Assembly (NCBI RefSeq): GCF_004346865.1
Contig: NZ_SMGR01000001.1
Location: 248,001 to 312,000 of the forward strand
Direction of reading: 5' to 3'
Source: Shimia isoporae
GTDB taxonomy: Bacteria > Pseudomonadota > Alphaproteobacteria > Rhodobacterales > Rhodobacteraceae
DNA length: 64,000 bases
Of the stretch, positions 9,016 to 18,428 are shown in pieces. Every line of letters begins with the position of its first letter. Within the stretch, counting starts at the first letter, position 1. Below the pieces are notes generated by a model. The model searched no databases, was not told where the DNA came from, and saw only the letters and a program-made list of their open reading frames with translations. Made by a program: the position numbers and the translations under genes.

Positions 9016-9585
9016 TCAGAAGAGCTGTACTTCGCCCGAATTGTCGTCGTGCTTGACGGCCCTTCGGCGTTCGGAAGCGCGGCTGGTCTCTTCCATCACA
9101 GAACTGGATTCGTTCATGAACCGGCGTTGGATGCGGCCGCCAACGGGCCAGAAACGGATGTTGCGCCCGCGTTGCCCGCCGAGGCAGCAATCCACAAGCT
9201 CAAAGCCTTCGTTGCGCACGAACCACATGGCGAATTCGGCATTCTTGGCGCCGATGTCGATGCGGCTGTTGAACATCTTGGAACCGCCCAGCAGTTTTAC
9301 TTTCATCCGGTCGCGGCTGGCGCCCGCCTGAATGAGGCCGTTCACCAGAAGCTCCATCGCGTGAACACCTTCTTTCACGGCGCCCTGCGAATTCGGGTCG
9401 TTGCCGGGCAGCAGAAAGTGGTTCATGCCACCGATGCCGGCCACTTCATCCCACATGCAGGCAGCGACACAGCTGCCCAGCATCGTGGTGATGACCAGTT
9501 CGGGGTCGGTGGAGACTTGTACGTCTCCCTGCAGAAGGGCCTGCGTACGGAACCCGATAATGGCGTGTGAGTGGTTGTGGCTCAT
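9016..9585 (-). CDS. cheD: chemoreceptor glutamine deamidase
   Basis: CheD deamidates glutamines at chemoreceptor methylation sites and can dock to CheC-type phosphatases. The 189-aa protein shows the catalytic cysteine in TMLGSCVAACMWDE (C39) and the histidine in GGMNHFLLPG (H56), then SKMFNSRIDIGAKNAEF as in the family. It is the last gene of the chemotaxis operon, 86 bases downstream of the receptor gene it probably acts on. The start at 9585 (MSHNHSH) is the ATG nearest the conserved region. The arginine-rich C-terminal 30 residues extend beyond the usual 160-aa core. Confidence 0.95.
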   Translation of the reverse strand: MSHNHSHAIIGFRTQALLQGDVQVSTDPELVITTMLGSCVAACMWDEVAGIGGMNHFLLPGNDPNSQGAVKEGVHAMELLVNGLIQAGASRDRMKVKLLGGSKMFNSRIDIGAKNAEFAMWFVRNEGFELVDCCLGGQRGRNIRFWPVGGRIQRRFMNESSSVMEETSRASERRRAVKHDDNSGEVQLF

Positions 9586-9671
9586 GGCGACTTTCGAAGT
9601 GCTGGTCCGGGCAGCGGAGGCCGTGGCCTCCGCTCGCCGCGGAGTATTGCGTTGGAGTGACAGAGACACGA

Positions 9672-11648
9672 TCAGAAATCAGCCCATGCGTCGGGTTCGT
9701 TGACCGCTTGAGCGCGGTGATTGCGCGACGAGAATTCGATCACCGGCTGCTCTTCTTTCGGTGCTTCTTCTTCCACGATGCCTTCCTCGGCCTCAAAAGC
9801 GGCTTCGGTGTCGTGCGCGTCTTCGAAAGAGCCTTCCGCAGGTGCAGAGTCCTGCTCGAGGTCTTCGTCCCAGGATTGGATCGTTTCCTGCTGTTCTGCC
9901 GGCTGAGCGACATGTGCGCGCTCCTGGTGTCCGTCCTCCGACAGGGTGAAAGCACCCAGTGTTTCGGTCAGGCGTCCGGCTTCTTCGCTCAGGTTGCGGC
10001 TTGCGGCAGAGCTTTCCTCGATCATTGCGGCGTTGCGTTGTGTTACGCGGTCCAGCTCGGTCACACCGTCACGGATTTCGGACAAGTTGTTGGCTTGTTC
10101 ACGAGAGACCGATGCGATCTGGGACACCAGTTCCGATGCCTGGCTGATGCCGCCGATAATTTCGTTCAGGGCGGTGCCTGCTTCGTTTACAAGGCGGCTG
10201 CCGTTGGTGACCTGTTCGCCGGAGCGGGTGATCAGTTCCTTGATTTCGTTCGCGCTGGAGGAGGCACGTTGTGCCAGGGCACGGACTTCGGAGGCAACCA
10301 CCGCGAAGCCACGGCCAGCTTCGCCTGCCCGGGCGGCTTCGACGCCGGCGTTCAAGGCAAGCAAGTTGGTCTGGAACGCGATGTCGTCAATCACACCGAT
10401 GATCGCGGTGATCTGCTCGGAGGATGCTTCGATGTTTTTCATCGCTTCGACAGTCTGTTCGACAACCTTGCCGCCGGAAGTCGCCTGAACCCGGTTTTCG
10501 AGAATGCGGGTGTTGGCTTCAGCCGCGCTCTTGGCGGTTTGTTCAACAGAGCCGGAGAGGCTTTCGATGGCGGCGGCAGATTCCTCGAGGGTCACGGCCT
10601 GCGCTTCAGAGCGCTTGGATTGGTCGATAACCACTTCCGCGATCTCTTCGGAACTGTTGCGAACGTTCTCGGCAGTGGTGGTGACAGTCATCAAGATGTC
10701 GCGCAGGTTGGTGACTACCTGGTTGTAGTCGTTGATGATTTCGATGCCGTCCTGGCCATGTTCAAACTGGCCCATGTCGATGGAGCGGTCCACACGGCCG
10801 TCGGCGAGGTCTGCCAGACCTTCGGCGAGGCGGGACACGAGTTCCTGACGTTTGTTGTCTTCTTTGGCGCGCATGGCGCGCAGCTGGGATTCCTCGGACA
10901 AAGTGTCCCGGAAGAAAGTCAGGCGTTGCGACATCTGGCCGATTTCGTCACCGCGGTCACCAAAGGGAACGTCGTGATCGTAGTCATGTGCGGCAATGCG
11001 TTCCATGGAATCACCAATTGCGAGCATCGGACGGATCGCCATGCGGCCAACCAGCCAAAGGATCAATCCCATAGCCACCAGCGCGGCAATCATGCTTGCG
11101 ACAGACGCCATCAACTGAGCCTGCATCGCGGCGCTGTAGATAGGTGCCATGTCCCAGACAATGACCATGTTGCCCGCAACGCTTTTGCCGTCGCTGCCGA
11201 CGATGGAAATCCCGTTGATAGCGTACTCTTGGGTGCGGAGCAATTCCGCCTTGCCGTCGCGGGACAACTTGGCTGCGAAGTCGTCGATCAGCGGTTTGGC
11301 CGGGGCGGCGTCAAATCCGTCTTTGGTAACAGTTGTGAGCTCGCCTTCCGGCGTGTTCAGATAGACCGTCAGAATTTGCGGATAGTTTTTCAAACCCGGT
11401 TTCAGCTGGTCATGGATGACCTCACCTTGACCGTTTTCAACCAGATCCCTAATTTGACCGGAAACCGCGCGGGTCATCAGTTCAGCGACCTGCGTCTGCG
11501 TCTCCTGCAGCGCTGCAAGGCGTTGATTGTATTGCGCAACAAAGCCAGCACCGACTGCTAGAATGCAAGCGGCACCGATCACAAGGGCGATCTTGGCCTG
11601 AATGCCAAGTTTAGAGAATCTCGTGCGAATTTTGGTCATGGCGGACAT
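9672..11648 (-). CDS. methyl-accepting chemotaxis protein with C-terminal tether motif
   Basis: A transmembrane chemoreceptor of 658 aa. A first membrane helix (about residues 18-40) and a second (about 185-210) flank a small periplasmic sensor domain. A HAMP domain follows, then the long coiled-coil signalling domain with the hairpin tip [20 protein letters not shown] long acidic linker (about residues 560-640) ends in DAWADF, which fits the W-x-x-F pentapeptide by which CheR docks to receptors. The ligand is unknown. The ATG at 11648 has GGAAA upstream; an ATG three codons later is possible. It is the only receptor gene in the operon. Confidence 0.95.
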   Translation of the reverse strand: MSAMTKIRTRFSKLGIQAKIALVIGAACILAVGAGFVAQYNQRLAALQETQTQVAELMTRAVSGQIRDLVENGQGEVIHDQLKPGLKNYPQILTVYLNTPEGELTTVTKDGFDAAPAKPLIDDFAAKLSRDGKAELLRTQEYAINGISIVGSDGKSVAGNMVIVWDMAPIYSAAMQAQLMASVASMIAALVAMGLILWLVGRMAIRPMLAIGDSMERIAAHDYDHDVPFGDRGDEIGQMSQRLTFFRDTLSEESQLRAMRAKEDNKRQELVSRLAEGLADLADGRVDRSIDMGQFEHGQDGIEIINDYNQVVTNLRDILMTVTTTAENVRNSSEEIAEVVIDQSKRSEAQAVTLEESAAAIESLSGSVEQTAKSAAEANTRILENRVQATSGGKVVEQTVEAMKNIEASSEQITAIIGVIDDIAFQTNLLALNAGVEAARAGEAGRGFAVVASEVRALAQRASSSANEIKELITRSGEQVTNGSRLVNEAGTALNEIIGGISQASELVSQIASVSREQANNLSEIRDGVTELDRVTQRNAAMIEESSAASRNLSEEAGRLTETLGAFTLSEDGHQERAHVAQPAEQQETIQSWDEDLEQDSAPAEGSFEDAHDTEAAFEAEEGIVEEEAPKEEQPVIEFSSRNHRAQAVNEPDAWADF

Positions 11649-11760
11649 CGTTTTTCCGTTCGTTTACAGAGCCCTGAGAAGGGGTATGGGTCAGGGACTT
11701 TGATACTGATTTACTTGTTAAGCGTTATTGGCGCGTTAAACGGGCAGGAGCCTTTTCAGA

Positions 11761-12960
11761 TTAAAAGGCACTCATTTTCTGCTGAATTTGAGAGGCCTTC
11801 GAAGAAAGCTCTGCAAGTCCACGATCTGTGTTGTCGTGGAAGGCTTGCAGGCGTTCGATGATACCGTCCAGACCGCTGTCAACATCACGCATACGCCCGC
11901 TTTCGACTTTGCAAAGCAGTTTCACAACATCGAGGCCGTTGATTCGACGGCGCAGGCTTCGGCAGATATCAGGGATAGGTTTACCTGCATTGGCAATTTC
12001 CCGGATGCGCTGAGCGCAAATGTTGTCCAGACGCGCTTGCTGGGCAGTCAACAAGCCCGCAGGGTTGCCTTCGACCAGATGGTCTTGCTCACGGGTAACG
12101 GCCTCTTTGAGAAGCTGGGAAAATTGCTGTGCCGCGCGACCGTGGGACACGGCAACGTGCATATCCTGCAAGGCGCCGGAGTTGTTGCCATAAAGACGAC
12201 CCAGGAGTTCGTACATTTCCTGCGCCATGGCATCGTAGTTTTGCGAGATCGTTCCAAGTGCCGCGCCGGCGCCTTCGAGACGACCCGCGAGAATGCGCAG
12301 GTTTACCGGTTCGCCGCGAACACGTTTGAAGCCGGTTTCGATGTCCTGCGCCAGTTGGCGCATGTCGGTGACCAGTTCGAGAATTTCGTCCATCAGAGAG
12401 AAGGCTGTTTCGCTGCTGGGCAAAACGATGCCGCGCTTTTTGAACTCGGCGTCCAGCGCAAGCACGCTAAAGGTCTCGATGTCGGGAATTCCTTTGGCCG
12501 CCAACTGTTCCAGAAGCCAGTTTGCGCTTTCTTCCGGTGTTTTTCCGGCGGCCTCGAGCTTCAGCATTTCGGCGTAGAGTTCCTTGGCGATCTCAAAGTA
12601 CTCGGTCTCCGGGTGGATGCGGGCAGACATGTACCCGTCTTCGGTCAGGGTTACGTTGGCAAGAACCCAATAGTATTGACCGGAGGAGGTGCGGTTCTTG
12701 ACGTATGCACAGATCGGCTTGCCGGTTTTGATTGTGTCCCAAAGCAAGTGGAACACCCCTTTGGGCATGTCGGCGTGGCGCACGATTTTGTGCGGTGCGT
12801 TGAGCAGCTGCTCGGCCGTGTATTCCGCGACTTCGCGGAAATCTGTGCCAGCAAAAGTGATTACACCACGGGGGTCGGTTGCGGACGTCAGTACCGCTTC
12901 GCGCGGGACAGCCCGTTCATCGGCGCCGCGGGCCGGAGTGATTTTCGAGATCGCGTTCAT
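11761..12960 (-). CDS. PAS-domain chemotaxis protein without a standard signalling hairpin
   Basis: The 399-aa protein starts with a PAS domain of the Aer type (about residues 15-130: VITFAGTDFREVAEYT, PHKIVRHADMPKGVF, GQYYWVLANVTLT), the kind that binds FAD in the E. coli energy sensor Aer. The remainder is helical but lacks membrane helices, HAMP, and the conserved MCP tip. It may be a cytoplasmic redox input module that works with the adjacent receptor. The ATG at 12960 is preceded by GGAGG at good spacing, so the 9-codon extension that overlaps the next gene is not used. A 7-bp hairpin (11750-11769) overlaps its stop codon. Confidence 0.75.
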   Translation of the reverse strand: MNAISKITPARGADERAVPREAVLTSATDPRGVITFAGTDFREVAEYTAEQLLNAPHKIVRHADMPKGVFHLLWDTIKTGKPICAYVKNRTSSGQYYWVLANVTLTEDGYMSARIHPETEYFEIAKELYAEMLKLEAAGKTPEESANWLLEQLAAKGIPDIETFSVLALDAEFKKRGIVLPSSETAFSLMDEILELVTDMRQLAQDIETGFKRVRGEPVNLRILAGRLEGAGAALGTISQNYDAMAQEMYELLGRLYGNNSGALQDMHVAVSHGRAAQQFSQLLKEAVTREQDHLVEGNPAGLLTAQQARLDNICAQRIREIANAGKPIPDICRSLRRRINGLDVVKLLCKVESGRMRDVDSGLDGIIERLQAFHDNTDRGLAELSSKASQIQQKMSAF

Positions 12961-12983
12961 GTCTGCCTCCAGAGGCTCGTCGG

Positions 12984-13328
12984 TCAAAACAGGTTCACGT
13001 CGCCAGAGACGGCCGGGGCCATTGCGACGGTGGTATTTTCGGTCAGGCGGGACTTCAGGTAGTCCAGCCGAATGGCGTTGCTAAGAGCGCCGGTGTCCAG
13101 GTCGGGGCCGCTTCCGATCATGGCTGACATCTTGCGCAGGAGCACAGAAACGTCGTCCAGGTGCTGGAACAGCGCATCCACCCTTTGCAGGTCGCGGATC
13201 TTGTTCTGATCCGCGTGTGTCAGGTCCAGTTCGCTGGTGAGAGCGTCGAGTGAGTGTGCGACGCTTGCCATTTCAGAAACATCTTCTGCGATGGTGGCCA
13301 GCAAATCTGCGGTGGATCTTGTGGTCAT
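12984..13328 (-). CDS. hypothetical protein of the chemotaxis operon
   Basis: A 114-aa soluble helical protein (MTTRSTADLLATIAEDVSEM, later LQRVDALFQHLDDVSVLL) with no recognised family. It is encoded between cheY and the PAS protein with short gaps (21 and 23 bases), so it is almost surely part of the chemotaxis operon. The size, helical make-up and position beside cheY would suit a phosphatase or adaptor, but no CheZ or CheC motif is visible. Confidence 0.65.
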   Translation of the reverse strand: MTTRSTADLLATIAEDVSEMASVAHSLDALTSELDLTHADQNKIRDLQRVDALFQHLDDVSVLLRKMSAMIGSGPDLDTGALSNAIRLDYLKSRLTENTTVAMAPAVSGDVNLF

Positions 13329-13349
13329 AGTCGTCCCCCGAAGGCGCGC

Positions 13350-13736
13350 TTAGAGCGCGCCAACTACTTTCTCGATGCAGGCTTTGAGTTGGGCGGTCTG
13401 GAACGGCTTCTTGATGAAGTTGTTCATGCCCAGCTTGACGCCGTGGTTGATGGTTTCGGGGTCGGCACGACCGGTGATCAGGATGAAACCGGTGCGGGCA
13501 ATCGGCTTGTGCGAACGGATGGCATGCAGCAGCTGCAGACCGTCCATCTCGGGCATGTTGTAGTCCGACAGCACGAGGTGAACCGGACGTTGTGCCAGGC
13601 TGCGCCACGCGGATTGACCGTTGTTTTCGGTGCGGTAGTTGACGATGCCGATTTCATCCAGCGCCTGTGTGATAAGGCCGCGGCTTGTGGACATGTCATC
13701 AACAACCATGACGTGGAGTTTGTCTTTCAGGCTCAT
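13350..13736 (-). CDS. cheY: CheY-type response regulator
   Basis: A single receiver domain of 128 aa with the acidic pocket VVDDMSTSR (residues 11-19), phospho-acceptor aspartate D58 in LVLSDYNMPEMDG, and the lysine of NNFIKKPF near residue 110. It would be phosphorylated by CheA and bind the flagellar switch. It overlaps cheR by 4 bases (ATGA), which implies translational coupling. Of the two receivers in the operon, this one has the more CheY-like NMPEMDGLQLL helix. Confidence 0.92.
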   Translation of the reverse strand: MSLKDKLHVMVVDDMSTSRGLITQALDEIGIVNYRTENNGQSAWRSLAQRPVHLVLSDYNMPEMDGLQLLHAIRSHKPIARTGFILITGRADPETINHGVKLGMNNFIKKPFQTAQLKACIEKVVGAL

Positions 13737-14641
13737 ACTGCTTTCCCCATTTCTAAGGATTTGCCGTTTCCAGCGGATTTTTGGTGCGCGCGGGTCGTTT
13801 TGAAGACGCCTCTGCCCACAGTTTCAAAACGGTCGGCGTTATCCGCATCGATGCCTTCGGAGTGGCCGATGAAGAGCGAACCGTCGTCAGTCAGCGCTTC
13901 GCCAAAACGGCGCCAGAGCTTGCTTTGGGTCGGAACATCAAAGTAGATGGCCACGTTCCGGCAGATGATTACGTCGAACTTGCCGCTGAAGGGCCAGTCG
14001 CCGTGGAGGTTCAACTGGCGGAAGGCGATCAGGTTGCGCGCAGCACCGACAACCGACATCTGGTCGGTTTTGCCCTGAACCGGCTCGAAATACGCGGAGG
14101 CCTGTTTCGCATCCAGAGTTTCTGTCGACATGCGGGGGTAGTGGCCGGTTGCGGCGCGATCCAGAATTTCCAGATCGATGTCAGTGGCCAGAATCTTGAT
14201 GTCGTACTTGTGTGCGTCCGGACACAGGTCCAAAACGTGGAATGCCAGGCCATATGGCTCTTCGCCGCTCGAACAACCAGCGGACCAGATGCGGACGCGA
14301 CCGCCGCGACGGGCTTTGTCGATCAGCGCCGGCAGCGTGTGTTCTGCCAGATGCTCGAAGTGGTGCTCTTCGCGGTTAAAGCGCGTCATATTGGTCGTAT
14401 AGGCGTTGACGAAATGATCTTTTTCGGCGCCGGCAGTACCGTTTTCGAGACGGCTGCAATACTCGGAGACCGACGAAATGCCGGTCGCCCGCAGGCGTTT
14501 CGCGAGACGGGCCGCAACCATCGCACGCTTGTGCGGTTGCAGGTCGATACCCGTCATGGCGCGAACGAGACCAGCAATACGGGCGAAATCGCCGTCGCTG
14601 ATGGTTCCGTCCTCAAGCATATGGCCTAGATTCTGCGTCAT
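13733..14641 (-). CDS. cheR: chemotaxis protein methyltransferase
   Basis: CheR uses SAM to methylate receptor glutamates for adaptation. The 302-aa protein has the N-terminal helical domain with GIDLQPHKRAMVAARLAKR, the SAM-binding RIWSAGCSSGEEPYGLA (about residues 118-134), and the later FDVIICRNVAIYFD motif. It overlaps cheW upstream and cheY downstream by 4 bases each. The receptor in this operon carries a matching C-terminal docking motif. Confidence 0.95.
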   Translation of the reverse strand: MTQNLGHMLEDGTISDGDFARIAGLVRAMTGIDLQPHKRAMVAARLAKRLRATGISSVSEYCSRLENGTAGAEKDHFVNAYTTNMTRFNREEHHFEHLAEHTLPALIDKARRGGRVRIWSAGCSSGEEPYGLAFHVLDLCPDAHKYDIKILATDIDLEILDRAATGHYPRMSTETLDAKQASAYFEPVQGKTDQMSVVGAARNLIAFRQLNLHGDWPFSGKFDVIICRNVAIYFDVPTQSKLWRRFGEALTDDGSLFIGHSEGIDADNADRFETVGRGVFKTTRAHQKSAGNGKSLEMGKAV

Positions 14642-15108
14642 GCTGCGACCAGTTTTTCCTGAGGCATGATTTGATGCACGTCGATGGCGCGGACGATGGT
14701 TTCATCCAGCGTGTAAACGCCCTTGATGAAGGCCGCGGTTTTTGCCGAAGACACTTCAGGAGTGGGCTGCATGTCGGTCGGGTTAACGGTCAGGATGTTG
14801 GAGACCGCGTCTACCAGGAAGCCGACGCTTTTCTGATCGATGTGCGCGATGATGATCACCGAACGTGATTCCGGTACGGTTTTGCCCAGGCCGAGGCGCA
14901 TGGACAGATCCATTACCGGCAGCACTGCGCCGCGCAGGTTCATCATGCCAACCACGTATTCCGGCGCGTGCGGCAGGGTTGTTGTGCTGGTCCAACCGCG
15001 GATTTCCAGGACATGGCCAATGTCGAGGCAGAATGCCTGCTCGCCGATGGTGAAGGAAACGATCTCGATACGATCTGCGGTTTGTTCTTCGGTAATTTGC
15101 TCAGTCAT
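14638..15108 (-). CDS. cheW: chemotaxis coupling protein
   Basis: CheW links receptors to the CheA kinase in the polar array. The 156-aa protein shows the SH3-like fold motifs FTIGEQAFCLDIGHVLEI, the VVGMMNLRGAVLPVMDL loop and VSFLVDAVSN-like VGFLVDAVSNILTV. It sits 1 base after the cheA stop codon and overlaps cheR, consistent with fixed stoichiometry in one operon. Confidence 0.95.
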   Translation of the reverse strand: MTEQITEEQTADRIEIVSFTIGEQAFCLDIGHVLEIRGWTSTTTLPHAPEYVVGMMNLRGAVLPVMDLSMRLGLGKTVPESRSVIIIAHIDQKSVGFLVDAVSNILTVNPTDMQPTPEVSSAKTAAFIKGVYTLDETIVRAIDVHQIMPQEKLVAA

Positions 15109-15109
15109 A

Positions 15110-17317
15110 TCAGGCTACCTCTGCATGTTCTTGACCCTTGAGCAGGCTCAGCTGGCTTTTGCCTGCGGCGGGGATCATTTGGTCTGTGTCGACAATCAGG
15201 GCAATTTTGCCGTTGCCGAGAATGGTGGCGGCTGCGATGCCGGGGATGGATTGATAGTTCTGCTCCAAACCTTTGATCACGACTTCGCGCTGTTCGATGA
15301 TGGTGTCGACGGCCAGTGCCGAGCGCCGGCCGCTTTCGCCTTCGATCAGCAGGAGCGCCTGGTTTTCCAGGTTTTCCAGCGGTCTGCGGAAGCCGAGTGC
15401 CTCGCCAAGATCGACGATGGGGAGGATTTCGCCATTCATCGACAGGCCGCGGTCGCCTTCGCAGAAGTCATGCACATTTGCCTGACCCGGCTGCAGCGTT
15501 TCGCGCAGAGCCACCGTTGGTACCACGAGAGACTCGCCTTCGATGGTGACAAGCATGCCTTCCATCACAGCCAGCGTCAGTGGCAGCGAGATGGTCATCA
15601 AGGTGCCTTTGCCCGGCTCGGATTGCAGGTTGATCCGGCCACCAAGTGCCTGGATTTCGCTGCGAACCACATCCAGACCGACGCCGCGTCCCGACAGTTC
15701 GGAAACCGCATCCGCAGTGGAGAAACCGGGGCGGAACAACAGGTTGTCCACGTCGGAGTCGGTCAGGTCGTCTTCGGGACGGACCAGCCCGCGCTCTTCT
15801 GCGATGCGACGAACTTTCTCGCGGTTGATACCTGCGCCGTCGTCGGACAGAGAAATCACAACGCGACCGGAACGGTGCGCGGCTTCGAGTTTGATCGTCC
15901 CTTGCGCCGGTTTGCCCGCCTTAACACGGTCTTCCGCAGTTTCCAGACCATGGTCCACCGAGTTGCGGATCATGTGGGTAAGCGGTTCGACCAAGCGTTC
16001 AGTGACCGTTTTGTCGACTTCCGTGCTGTCGCCGATCACCAACATACGGGCGTCCTTGCCAGCAGTACGGGAAGATTCACGCACAATCCGGGACATCCGC
16101 TGGAACAGGCCACGCACGGGCTGTGCGCGGATCGCCATAACGCTTTCCTGTAGAACGCCGGACAGGGTCTTGAGCTGGCCAATGGCCTCACTCACCGAAC
16201 TGTTGGCAGAAACAGGCAATTCGTTCATCGACTGGCGCAACATGGCTTCGCTGATGACCAGCTCCCCCACGAGGTTGATGAGACGGTCGACACGGTCCAG
16301 ATCAACACGGATCGTGCTGTTGCGCGGTTCAGACTTTTTTGCGGCCGCCGGTTTTGCCTCCGCCGGTTTTGTGGACGGCTTGGCGACAGGCGCGGGTGCT
16401 TCTGCGATCGGGGCCGGTGCGGCCTCGGGCGCTGCAATGTCTTCCAGCGGCGGAAGCTCGGCAGGCGCGTCCAGATCTGGAAGATCGGGGAGGCCTGCAG
16501 GGGCTTCGCCCTCGACGAAAGTGGTGGAGACGTCCAGCACGCACTGGCTTTCCACGAATTCGAACACTTCGCGCACGTCGTCTTCGGTGGTGCTTTCGGC
16601 CGGGATCAGTTCAAGCGTCCATTTCAGGCCCGCGAAGGATTCCCCAACTTCGTTGAGAGGCAGAACTTCGGAGGTGTCCGCATTCACGGTCAACTCGCCA
16701 AGATCGGCCAGTGCCCGGAATAGAAGCGCGGGGTCGTGTCCGCGGGCATAGAGACCCGGATCCGCAGAGAATTCAATGACATAGGCCAAGGTGCCGTTGC
16801 TGTCTTCGGCAGCGCCGCCCAGATCAAAGTCGAGATCGGGCAGGGGGGCGAGTGTGTCGTCGTCGCCGCCGATGTCCAGTGTCAGAGGCACAAAGTCGGC
16901 CGAGTCAACTTCTGCAGCTTCTTCACCGCCAGCACCACCTTCAGGTGCGGAGACTTGATGCAGGTCAGCCAGAATGGAGGCACCAGCGTCTTCCGGAATG
17001 TCGACTTCGTCGCGTGCGGCATCCACCAGATCGCTCAGGTGGTCAAAGGACGAGAACATCAAGGCGATGAGGCCTGGGTCCGCTTCGATCTTTTCCGACC
17101 GCAGGTCTTCGAGCACATTCTCGAAGGCGTGGGCGAAGTTGATCAGACGGTCCAAGCCGAATGCGCCGCCACCACCTTTGATGGAGTGTACGGAGCGGAA
17201 CATGGCGTTGATGGTTTCTGCATCGCCATTGCCGTTCTGGAGGTCATCGAGACCGGTGGAGAGAACCTCCATCAGGTCGTCGCATTCCTCAAAGAACATG
17301 TCACGAAGATCGGACAT
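15110..17317 (-). CDS. cheA: chemotaxis histidine kinase
   Basis: CheA autophosphorylates under receptor control and passes phosphate to CheY. The 735-aa protein has an Hpt domain with the phospho-histidine in SVHSIKGGGG (H44), a Pro/Ala-rich linker (about residues 280-340), the dimerisation helices, the kinase domain with N-box HMIRNSVDHGLE and G-boxes SDDGAGIN and GRGVGLDVV, and a C-terminal CheW-like regulatory domain. The ATG at 17317 has AAGGAG 8 bases upstream. A second divergent domain (about residues 130-270) lies where the P2 domain is expected. Confidence 0.95.
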   Translation of the reverse strand: MSDLRDMFFEECDDLMEVLSTGLDDLQNGNGDAETINAMFRSVHSIKGGGGAFGLDRLINFAHAFENVLEDLRSEKIEADPGLIALMFSSFDHLSDLVDAARDEVDIPEDAGASILADLHQVSAPEGGAGGEEAAEVDSADFVPLTLDIGGDDDTLAPLPDLDFDLGGAAEDSNGTLAYVIEFSADPGLYARGHDPALLFRALADLGELTVNADTSEVLPLNEVGESFAGLKWTLELIPAESTTEDDVREVFEFVESQCVLDVSTTFVEGEAPAGLPDLPDLDAPAELPPLEDIAAPEAAPAPIAEAPAPVAKPSTKPAEAKPAAAKKSEPRNSTIRVDLDRVDRLINLVGELVISEAMLRQSMNELPVSANSSVSEAIGQLKTLSGVLQESVMAIRAQPVRGLFQRMSRIVRESSRTAGKDARMLVIGDSTEVDKTVTERLVEPLTHMIRNSVDHGLETAEDRVKAGKPAQGTIKLEAAHRSGRVVISLSDDGAGINREKVRRIAEERGLVRPEDDLTDSDVDNLLFRPGFSTADAVSELSGRGVGLDVVRSEIQALGGRINLQSEPGKGTLMTISLPLTLAVMEGMLVTIEGESLVVPTVALRETLQPGQANVHDFCEGDRGLSMNGEILPIVDLGEALGFRRPLENLENQALLLIEGESGRRSALAVDTIIEQREVVIKGLEQNYQSIPGIAAATILGNGKIALIVDTDQMIPAAGKSQLSLLKGQEHAEVA

Positions 17318-17330
17318 AACGGTTCTCCTT

Positions 17331-17693
17331 TCAGACAACCAAGCGGTTGATAACCGCCACTAGTTTTTCTGCGTCAAATGGTTTCACGATCCAGCCGGTG
17401 GCTCCGGCGTCACGGGCACGCTGTTTGAGGGCGTCACCGTTTTCGGTGGTCAGCACGAGGATCGGCAGCGAGGCGTTTTCCGGCTTTGCGCGGACGCCTT
17501 CGATCAGGCCGAAGCCGTCGAGGCGCGGCATGTTGATGTCCGTGATCACCAGGTCAGGCGCGGAGCCGGGCAGGACTTCGAGTCCTTCGACACCGTCTTC
17601 TGCCAGATCAACATCCATCCCTGCTTCGGTCAGGGCGGATTCCAGCATCGCCCGCATCGTGCGGGAATCATCGATGGCCAAAATTTTTGTCAT
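17331..17693 (-). CDS. cheY: CheY-like response regulator
   Basis: A single receiver domain of 120 aa starting MTKILAIDDSRTMRAML, with phospho-acceptor D52 in LVITDINMPRLDG and the lysine of WIVKPFDAEKL. It is the second receiver of the operon and precedes cheA. With two receivers and one kinase, one may act as a phosphate sink, as known from Sinorhizobium; which one cannot be read from sequence. The start overlaps the STAS gene stop as ATGA. Confidence 0.92.
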   Translation of the reverse strand: MTKILAIDDSRTMRAMLESALTEAGMDVDLAEDGVEGLEVLPGSAPDLVITDINMPRLDGFGLIEGVRAKPENASLPILVLTTENGDALKQRARDAGATGWIVKPFDAEKLVAVINRLVV

Positions 17694-17995
17694 TCTTGGG
17701 ATACCTCTTGGAAGAGTGCTGTCTGTTGCAGGCCCAGGTTGGACACCCCTGCAACAAATTTTTCGGACATGTTCTGAACGGTGAAATCGACGCTTGCGTC
17801 GGACCATTCAGCGTGGGCAGCCAGGAGCAATTCTGCACCAGCACCGCCGATGAACTGGCAAGCCTGTGCGTCGAGCGTGACCGATTGGCCTCGCAGAGCC
17901 TCGAGTTGCGCGCGGAGCGCCGTGGCATGGGAATGGTCCAGGGTCTTGGGCAGGTCGATTTGGCCTGCGGTACTAATTTGATCAGTTGGGCACAT
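17690..17995 (-). CDS. STAS-domain protein, first gene of the chemotaxis operon
   Basis: A 101-aa STAS (anti-sigma antagonist-like) domain: IDLPKTLDHSHATALRAQL at the start and VTLDAQACQFIGGAGAELLL in the core. The position where SpoIIAA-type proteins carry the phosphorylated serine (DSSG) reads IGGAGA, so control by phosphorylation at that site seems lost. STAS proteins open several alphaproteobacterial che operons; their role there is unclear. Confidence 0.8.
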   Translation of the reverse strand: MCPTDQISTAGQIDLPKTLDHSHATALRAQLEALRGQSVTLDAQACQFIGGAGAELLLAAHAEWSDASVDFTVQNMSEKFVAGVSNLGLQQTALFQEVSQE

Positions 17996-18428
17996 TTCGG
18001 GTAACTATCGCTTACAGAGTTCAGGCTTGTTTTGCGGAACGTAGGCATACTCCATTAACACCGCGTTACTGACGGTCCGGCCCCAGGGAAATTGGTGCTT
18101 AGTCACTGAAAAGAAGCCGAAAAATCACATCTTAAATTTTTGGAGAATGGTAGATCTGCCGGTTTGAAACGGTCGATGCAGAGCTTGCTTAAGGCCCTGT
18201 TAAGGCTTTGGTCCGGCGCGCAAGGAATCAGAGGTTTGGAGCCGTTGTTTCAGCGTGCAACCGTTGGATGAATTGTGATCATCCGGCCGATCCGAAAGGT
18301 TTGTGAATTTCAAAAGCCATGCTAGCGTCGATGAGACGATGCCGGCTCCGTCCATAGACCAGCCAATATTTTTGGTGGAGTGGCCCGTATCTGACGATTT
18401 GGGAATTACAGATTATGAGGAATAGACG
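17996..18428. other. intergenic region upstream of the che operon and the molybdoenzyme gene
   Basis: No gene with coding character is visible. The stretch must hold the divergent promoters of the chemotaxis operon and of the gene at 18429. I found no FNR-type box, no clear inverted repeat and no obvious flagellar sigma element. Confidence 0.5.

Noticed and set aside
9567..11561. 664-codon plus-strand frame opposite the chemoreceptor gene
   Set aside because: Antisense shadow of a highly regular coding sequence; the minus-strand MCP domains are unmistakable.
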